Shown: piece after piece, positions 61,801 through 64,000 of the stretch | Numbering within the stretch: the stretch's first letter is position 1 | How the letters are laid out: each line of letters opens with the position of its first letter | DNA from: Myxococcus eversor | GTDB lineage: Bacteria > Myxococcota > Myxococcia > Myxococcales > Myxococcaceae | Length of the DNA stretch: 64,000 nt | Direction: 5' to 3' | Assembly: GCF_010894455.1 (NCBI RefSeq) | Contig: NZ_JAAIXY010000012.1 | Location: forward strand, 310,001-374,000 | Made by a program: the position numbers and the translations under genes | Notes under the pieces: generated by a model | What the model was told of the DNA's origin: nothing | Databases searched by the model: none | The model's input: the letters and a program-made list of their open reading frames with translations, nothing else

Positions 61801-64000
61801 GTGCATCAGCGCCGCGGCGCCCTGGAAGGTCTGCTGCGGTGGACGGGGTTTGTCCGTGGGCAGGTCCAGGTGCGTCGGCGCGCCCGCGAGCTTCTCGCGC
61901 CAGTAGCCGACCTGCTTCTCCAGCACCGGCCCCTGGAGCCAGGCGCGCTGCCATGCGGCGTAGTCGGCGTACTGCACCGACAGCTCGGGCAACGGGGACG
62001 GACGCTCCGCATGGAAGGCCGCGTAGAGCGCGGCCATCTCGCGGACGAGGACGCCCGTGGACCAACCGTCGGAGACGATGTGGTGCATGTTGAGCACCAG
62101 CGCGTGCTCGGACTCGCCCAGCTTCAGCAGGAGCGCGCGGGCCAGGGGGCCGCTGAGCAGGTCGAACGGACGTCGCGCTTCTTCCAGGGCCAGTCGCACG
62201 GACTCCGTCTGGCGCGCCTCGGCGTCGGTGATGGACGTGAGGTCGACGAACTGGAACGGGAGCGGGAAGGGCGGGTGGATGACCTGGATGGGTTCATCGT
62301 TGTCCACGCGGAACGTGGTGCGCATGGCCTCGTGACGCTCCATCAGCGCGTCGAAGCCACGCTGGAGCGCGGAGAGGTCGAGCTCACCCTCCAGCTTCAG
62401 GGCGAGCGGGATGTTGTACGCGCTGACCGCGCCGGCGAACTGGCTGATGAGCCAGAGGCGCTGCTGCGCGAAGGAGAGCCGGAGTCGTCCCGTGCGGTCC
62501 ACGCGGACCAGGGGCGGTAGCTCCTCTCCGGGCTTGGAGCCCTGGGAACGGGCATCCAGTCGCGCCGCGAGCGCGGCCACGGAGGGGGCCTCGAACAGCG
62601 TGCGCAGGGGAAGCTCCAGACCGAGCGCGGCCCGGACGCGGACGACCACCTGCGTGGCGAGCAGCGAGTGGCCGCCCATCTCGAAGAATCCCTCGTGAAT
62701 CCCGATGCGCTCGATGCCGAGCACCTGCGCGAAGAGGGTGGCGAGGGTCTCTTCAAGAGGCGTCCGAGGCGCGACGTACCGGCCGGGCTGTGCGACGGGA
62801 GCCTCCGGAGCGGGGAGCGCCTTGCGGTCCACCTTGCCGCTGGGCGACAGCGGCAACACGCCCAGGTGCGTGAAGGCCGAGGGCACCATGTACTCGGGCA
62901 GGCGCGGCTGGAGGTGGGCCTTGAGCAGGGCCGCGTTCAGCGGCTCCGCGTCTCCAGTGACGTAGGCGACGAGGCGCTGGTCACCGGGAGAGTCCTCGCG
63001 AACAAGGACGACGGCGTCACGGACGGAGGGGTGAGAGAGGAGCGCGGCCTCGATGTCACCGAGTTCGATGCGGAAGCCGCGCAGCTTCACCTGGAAGTCG
63101 GAGCGGCCGAGGTACTCCAGGGTGCCGTCGGGGAGCCAGCGAGCGACGTCCCCGGTGCGGTAGAGGCGAGCCTCGGGCGAGTCGGAGAAGGCGTCGGGGA
63201 TGAAGCGCTCGGCGGTGAGCTGGGGCCTGCGCCAGTAGCCGAGGCCCACCTGGACGCCGCCGATGAAGAGCTCCCCTGGGACGCCAATGGGAGTGGGCTG
63301 TCCGTGGGAGTCGAGGACGTAGAGGCGGGTGTTGGCGACGGGCCTGCCGATGGGGACGGAGGAGAGGGAGGAGCCGCGAGCGCAGTGGAAGAAGGAGACG
63401 TCGACGGCGGCCTCGGTGGGGCCGTAGAGGTTGTGGACCTCGGCGGAAGCCGGCAGGCGCGCATGGGCCCGGGCTACGAGGTCGGCGGTGAGGGCCTCAC
63501 CACTGCACACGACTCGACGCAGTCCGGAGAGCTTCTCAATGCCCGGCTCCTCCAGGAAGGCGCGGAGCATGGAGGGGACGAAGTGGGCGGTGGAGACGCG
63601 CTGCTCGGCGATGAGGCGGACGAGGTAGGCGGGGTCCTGGTGTCCACCGGGCTTCGCGAGGACGAGTCGCGCCCCAGTGATGAGGGGCCAGAAGAACTCC
63701 CAGACGGAGACGTCGAAGGAGAAGGGAGTCTTCTGAAGGACGGTGTCTGAAGCCGTCAACTCGTACTGCTGCTGCATCCACAGCAGGCGGTTGACGATGC
63801 CGGAGTGGGCATTGATGGCGCCCTTGGGGCGGCCAGTGGAGCCCGAGGTGAAGATGACGTAGGCGAGGGAGTCAGCGCCGGCCAGGGGCGGAGGAGTCGT
63901 GGTGGGCTGGCGAGAGAGGGCGGCCGAGTCGGAGTCGAGGCACAGCACGCGAGAGGCGTGAGGCGGGAGGACGGCTTTGAGGTGCTCGTGGGTGACGAGG
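48949..64000 (-). CDS. Multimodular nonribosomal peptide synthetase (5' end beyond window)
   Basis: One frame without a stop from the window edge to 48949: more than 5,000 residues. The domain order is A-T, then four C-A-T modules, then TE: A1(partial)-T1-C1-A2-T2-C2-A3-T3-C3-A4-T4-C4-A5-T5-TE. All five carrier domains keep GGHSL with the phosphopantetheine Ser; all four C domains keep HHxxxDG; every A domain keeps its A10 Lys (NGKVD, SGKVD or HGKVD). There are no epimerisation, methylation or oxidation domains in this part. It assembles at least five residues and releases the chain with the C-terminal type I thioesterase. More modules may lie upstream. Confidence 0.97.
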   Translation of the reverse strand, partial: LVTHEHLKAVLPPHASRVLCLDSDSAALSRQPTTTPPPLAGADSLAYVIFTSGSTGRPKGAINAHSGIVNRLLWMQQQYELTASDTVLQKTPFSFDVSVWEFFWPLITGARLVLAKPGGHQDPAYLVRLIAEQRVSTAHFVPSMLRAFLEEPGIEKLSGLRRVVCSGEALTADLVARAHARLPASAEVHNLYGPTEAAVDVSFFHCARGSSLSSVPIGRPVANTRLYVLDSHGQPTPIGVPGELFIGGVQVGLGYWRRPQLTAERFIPDAFSDSPEARLYRTGDVARWLPDGTLEYLGRSDFQVKLRGFRIELGDIEAALLSHPSVRDAVVLVREDSPGDQRLVAYVTGDAEPLNAALLKAHLQPRLPEYMVPSAFTHLGVLPLSPSGKVDRKALPAPEAPVAQPGRYVAPRTPLEETLATLFAQVLGIERIGIHEGFFEMGGHSLLATQVVVRVRAALGLELPLRTLFEAPSVAALAARLDARSQGSKPGEELPPLVRVDRTGRLRLSFAQQRLWLISQFAGAVSAYNIPLALKLEGELDLSALQRGFDALMERHEAMRTTFRVDNDEPIQVIHPPFPLPFQFVDLTSITDAEARQTESVRLALEEARRPFDLLSGPLARALLLKLGESEHALVLNMHHIVSDGWSTGVLVREMAALYAAFHAERPSPLPELSVQYADYAAWQRAWLQGPVLEKQVGYWREKLAGAPTHLDLPTDKPRPPQQTFQGAAALMHLPLPLTEALESFARQEGATPFMVLLAAFQLVLHRHSGQDDIVVGSPIAGRRLTESEDLIGYFANTLVLRTRIQPQATFRELLKQVRDTTLEAFEHQDVPFEKLVEELHPARDASRTPLFQVSFTLHNAPLPTLSLPGLSLRPMDHHHGVIRFDLELSFHREETGFRGGINYATALFDPDTVEAMASHLRVLLEEVITAPELPLTQVSMLTAEERRRVLVEWNDTAVPTPRPASIHEGFARQVASTPDAVAIKYAAGQLTYAALASRAHQLAHHLHGMGVRPGARVGLCVERSPELIIGMLGILQAGAAYVPLDPTYPAERLTHIVREAGVSVLLTQEHIANELPELGCLPVLLDAEWSHIATRPTSALASTVGEEHLAYVMFTSGSTGTPKGVCVPHRGVLRLVQGNTFMRFGPREVFLQLAPVAFDASTLEIWGALLNGGRLVLAPPKAQSLEALGALLKDSGVTALWLTAALFDQVVQHQGEALAGVRQVLAGGDVLPVQRVREHLARLSPEAVLINGYGPTENTTFSATHTLRAGDSPERSVPIGRPLSASTTYVLNETFQPVPPGVPGELFVGGDGLAWGYLNRPDLTAERFVPHPFATTPGARLYRTGDKVRWRADGMLEFLGRVDFQVKIRGFRIEPGEVEETLRRFAGMREVIVVAREDVPGDKRLVAYVVPEVAGVDLAALKTFVQRQLPEYMVPSAFVELAALPLSANGKVDRKALPLPEQPVTTAEDAAPRSPLEARLAAIWAEVLHLDTVGIHDDFFELGGHSLLATQVVSRIRATLGVELPLGELFGASTVATLAARLGSATGVKAPALTRVPRTTDLPLSFAQQRLWFIDQLEPGSTLYNNPFPLRLEGTLDERALRRTFDELVRRHESLRTTFRSEAGQPVQKIHPATFVPVQKVDLSRIDEEDLRTAEAYRLVNEEARRPFDLARGPLLRTLLLKLRPQEHILVLHVHHIVSDGWSLGVFVRELTALYEAFRRGLPSPLPELSIQYADYAVWQRSWLRGDTLKAQVGWWKQQLEGAPFALDMPTDKPRPAVFNHRGAVLDVRIPLKLSQAVEALANKEGATPFMVLLATFQTLLYRYSGQDDILVGSPIANRNVGDTEGLIGFFVNTMVLRASFGPKQCFREMLAQVRDRTLGAYEHQGVPFEKVVEELTPQRDASRTPLFQAMFTLQNAPLPEIVLPELSVSAADIDDTGLAMFELGLDLFRAPEGFGGAFSYSTDLYERATLERFSAHFLLLLRAIIASPETPLAELPLLPPEERQQLLLEWTGEREDLPADARIHALIEAQVARTPDATAVVSGEDSVTYRELDARASRLARRLRELGIGLEARVAVCMERSVELLVSLLGVLKAGGAYVPLDPEYPAERLAFMLEDSGARVVVSRGLVREKLGDAAGRIWLDVDTVPRDGDVAPLTVDVPPEAAAYVLYTSGSTGRPKGVVVQHRSLVNFTQAAWKTYPVEPGDRMLQFASISWDTSAEEIYPCLTRGGTLVLRTPDMLDAPEVFLAKCEAAGVTQLNLPTAFWHEITASLEEGRAHLPIQLKWVVMGGERAAPERVAAWRRTVGTAIPLRNTYGLTEVTAVATAVDLMSIASSQGAQEVPIGRPLTNVTTYVLDSAFVPAPTGVVGELYIGGEGVARGYLGRADLTAERFIPSPFGQGARIYRTGDKARWRRDGGLEYLGRGDTQVKLRGVRIELGEIEAALRAVPEVRDAVVQVREDVPGDKRLVAYVVPAGATPEAMPELDVLALHDHLQRHLPPYMVPAAFVPLAVLPLTPNGKVDRKALPAPDANLHRVTREFEPPATPTEERLAELWRELLRVPTVGRRDNFFELGGHSLMATRLVARVREDFNVELGLRAFFEAPTLAGLAERLSGATSSTSLPELGRHRGQGPVPLSFAQQRLWFLDQLQPGTSLYNMPVALRLSGRVEHTAFGRAVDELVRRHETLRTTFHAVAGEPHQVIHPALPGNLRVVDLTSRSAEQRSEETTRLAMEDATLPFDLASGPLMRTTLVVLEPDEHVLLLCMHHTISDGWSQTVLVRELVQLYETFRHGLPSPLPELPMQYGDYARWQRDWLQGETLQTQLDWWKGQLAGAPGTIDLLTDKPRPAVLSHQGASVPLNMSRALSDALEALARRERVTPFMLLMAGFQTLLHRYSGQDDILVGSLIAGRHHARTEGLIGFFVNTLVLRARFAPDLTFRRLLAQVRDMTLGAYEHQDIPFERLVEALQPTRDLSRTPLFQSLFVLQNTPTAEMALPELTLRSVDVEHTVSRFELELALVRSPEGYIGGLSYKTELFERSTVERLGAHLLRLLEAAVAEADAPLSTLSLMTEAERQRVLVEWNDTRAAYPSEATLPQLFSEQVKRTPEAIALQFEGQRLTYAELDARSNQLARHLLSLGLGQEPRLAVCIPRGLELYVALLGILKAGGCYVPLDAAHPPRRIAFMLEDSSVAGVLTVSAVQGVLPSGAWPVVALDTDAVRIASQSTEPLSVPLGSDNLAYVTYTSGSTGTPKGVAITHRGVLRLVFGMGFASREPGEVILQVAPLTFDPTALEIWSALLTGARLAVYPPSTPEVTELARVIDEHRVTTALLATALFDVMQQHEPEALSRLPRLWVGGDVLPVPTARERLARGLALTNAYGPTEVTVVTTQQALSPGKVQGDSVPIGRPIPNTQVYVLDASLRPVPVGVPGELFIGGPGLARGYQGRPALTAERFVPHPFATMPGERLYRTGDRVCWTEDGALRFLGRIDLQVKVRGFRIELGEVESALRTHPEVREAAVIVREDMPGDKRLVAYVVTTDGKAPTGEDPRAWLRQRLPEYMVPAHVMYLSALPQTTHGKVDRKALPVPDASGFDTGRPHEAPATPFESKLAELWTELLQVPRVGRHDSFFELGGHSLMATRLVARIRADLGLELGVRALFESPTLAGLAERLQQGLSTEHKRMVLPPLVPVPREGPLPLSFAQQRLWFLDQLQPGQAHYNIPWALKLQGAVNLASLQQAFDALVRRHESLRTTFRMEGGEPRQVIHPAVSQSFHTVDLTTLSPEQREAEVLRLSTEDALRPFDLATGPLLRVTVLHVTGTEHVLLVCMHHIVSDGWSMGVLVRELTQLYEAFQRGAPSPLPEMPVQYADYAVWQRGWLKGEALSEQLGWWKRHLDGVAPALELPTDRPRPAVLSTQGGLASLRLSPALSDAVDTATRQEKVTPFMLLLAAFQALLQRYSGQDDVVVGSPIAGRRHARTEGLLGVFINTLALRARFTPELTFRGLLAQVRDTTLGAYEHQDLPFERLVEELQPARDLGRTPLFQAMFVLQDTPTPELALSDLTLKNVDVEHSSTKFELNLHMTRAADGYQGGLAFSTDLFEPATAERLLHHFQHLLERALATPDAPLATLSLLTDEERKRLLPNAVNETARPGLPFPRLFEQQAARTPEAPALRCEDQEWSYRQLDQRANQLAHHLRALGAGPDVPVALCLERGVEVVAALLAVHKAGAAYVPLEPSQPAARLRGLVEEVSAPIVVTEARHAGAFDGLAVRCVRMDADAAVLANEPLHATGVEAGPEHLAYVLFTSGSTGRPKGVAVPHGQLMSYVHAAIERLRLTECASFAMVSTFAADLGNTVLFPALVTGGLLHVLTQERARSPEGVAEYFQRHAVDSMKVVPSHLAALLTAPEPRCVLPRKRLVLGGESSSWALLEKVHALAPECEVFNHYGPTETTVGVLAGRVELPPGDHAPAQVPLGRALGQTRLYVLDAALRPLPVGMPGELYVGGPQVARGYFGRPDLTAERFLADPFSTASEARMYRTGDRVRWLADGRMEFIGRMDFQVKVRGFRVEPGEVAAVLREHESLRDAVVVARDDGAGDRRLVAYVVASTPSAPDAMTLRTWLQQRLPEYMVPSAFVALPALPLTLNGKVDTRALPEPSLDATGTEATLPPRTSLELRLVRIWEEVLGVRAVGVRASFFELGGHSLMAVRLMAAVSEAVGRPVPLAALFQAPTVEQLAVLLSGNAPLTPSTLVPFGALRPDGKTPFFCVHPVGGNVLAYAELARRLGADRPFIGLQARGVNGEATPRGSVEEMARAYVEAMREVQPSGPYLLGGWSLGGVIAYEMTQQLRARGEQVELLALIDSYAPDVTRAQEPSELDRLQMVGLFARDLLGASLTNLELDFEALATMEPDAALEHLLAASTRAGVLPPGTDPEQLKALLRVFEANLGAARRYVAKPLSTRALLFKATEHDADLPADGGWSSLIGVGLRRLAVQGDHYGLLREPGVHTLAAQLKEALKSSR
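49830..53010 (-). other. NRPS module C4-A5-T5 with atypical A domain
   Basis: The C4 active site is MHHIVSDGWS. A5 has STFAADLGNTVLF in place of the usual FDxSxxE block, so position 235 is Ala rather than Asp; the code by eye is AAGKVGHVGK. Asp235 normally holds the alpha-amino group, so a non-standard substrate is likely. The T5 serine is at 49903-49905. Confidence 0.6.
53020..56170 (-). other. NRPS module C3-A4-T4, substrate unassigned (hydrophobic?)
   Basis: The C3 active site is MHHTISDGWS. The A4 code read by eye is DPLLWGAVVK (FDPTALEIW, ALLATAL, LWVGGD, NAYGPTEVTVV). The pocket is largely apolar; no firm assignment. The T4 serine is at 53098-53100. Confidence 0.6.
56180..59380 (-). 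other. NRPS module C2-A3-T3, substrate unassigned
   Basis: The C2 active site is VHHIVSDGWS. The A3 code read by eye is DTENVGTAVK (WDTSAEEIY, LNLPTAF, VVMGGE, NTYGLTEVTAV). Glu at position 239 suggests a polar or basic side chain, but no firm match is known to me. The core motif is YGLTE instead of YGPTE. The T3 serine is at 56269-56271. Confidence 0.6.
59390..62530 (-). other. NRPS module C1-A2-T2, predicted Val-like
   Basis: The C1 active site is MHHIVSDGWS. The A2 code read by eye is DALWLGGTFK (FDASTLEIW, ALWLTAA, VLAGGD, NGYGPTENTTF), close to published valine codes. The T2 serine is at 59479-59481. Confidence 0.65.
62550..64000 (-). other. NRPS module A1-T1 (partial), predicted Ser
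   Basis: The A domain is entered just before the P-loop-like FTSGSTGRPKG. Residues read by eye at the ten Stachelhaus positions give DVWHVSLVDK (from FDVSVWEF, AHFVPS, VVCSGE, NLYGPTEAAVD), a serine code. The carrier-domain serine is at 62665-62667. The upstream part of the module is outside. Confidence 0.75.

Noticed and set aside
1..64000. CRISPR arrays, tRNA/rRNA genes, insertion sequences, phage attachment sites
   Set aside because: No spaced direct repeats, cloverleaf-like segments, transposase motifs or flanking inverted/direct repeats were found by reading.

Overview
The window is high-GC, densely coded DNA of myxobacterial type (Myxococcus/Corallococcus/Pyxidicoccus-like). That assignment is inferred from gene content: ELWxxDGT-repeat and RCC1-repeat lipoproteins, many secreted proteins of unknown function, Cys-rich small lipoproteins, and one giant multimodular NRPS. 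About 38 genes are real; most other long open frames are high-GC shadows. No rRNA, tRNA, CRISPR array or intact insertion sequence was seen.

Layout. 1-6.1 kb: 3' part of a RumA/RlmD-type RNA methyltransferase overlapping a CoxE-like VWA gene, then minus-strand DUF1428, zinc alcohol dehydrogenase, a small membrane protein and a carboxypeptidase-regulatory-like protein. 6.4-15.9 kb: secreted and surface proteins, including a phosphodiester glycosidase fused to tandem FBA-like domains and an ELWxxDGT lipoprotein translationally coupled to an esterase. 16.1-19.4 kb: a GNAT/FeeM-like acyl synthase and a haem-oxygenase-like diiron protein facing a LuxR-type regulator. 19.6-22.2 kb: a coupled pair of unknown genes. 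22.3-24.2 kb: a terpene synthase and a cytochrome P450, both short at the N-terminus and meeting head to head. 24.4-30.4 kb: RCC1 lipoprotein, YCII protein, small lipoproteins, DUF1254 protein and a GST. 30.6-37.1 kb: housekeeping block (miaB, gamma-carbonic anhydrase-like, cNMP-binding, DedA, MATE).

37.1-42.5 kb on the minus strand holds the most interesting candidate. A 56-codon gene with a strong ribosome binding site is followed by a 12-bp perfect hairpin, an M29-type metalloenzyme, an MFS exporter (ATGA overlap) and a two-domain M16 protease. This looks like a precursor peptide with processing and export functions, that is, an uncharacterised RiPP-like locus. It contains no recognised RiPP modification enzyme class.

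42.9-48.7 kb: DUF2092 and partner, a PQQ-dependent sugar dehydrogenase-like lipoprotein with a decayed internally deleted copy 2 kb away, a repeat-rich protein and a CARDB-like secreted protein. 48.9 kb to the window edge: a single minus-strand NRPS gene of at least 5,000 codons (A-T, four C-A-T modules, terminal TE). By eye its first two substrates are Ser-like and Val-like, and the last A domain lacks the usual Asp235.
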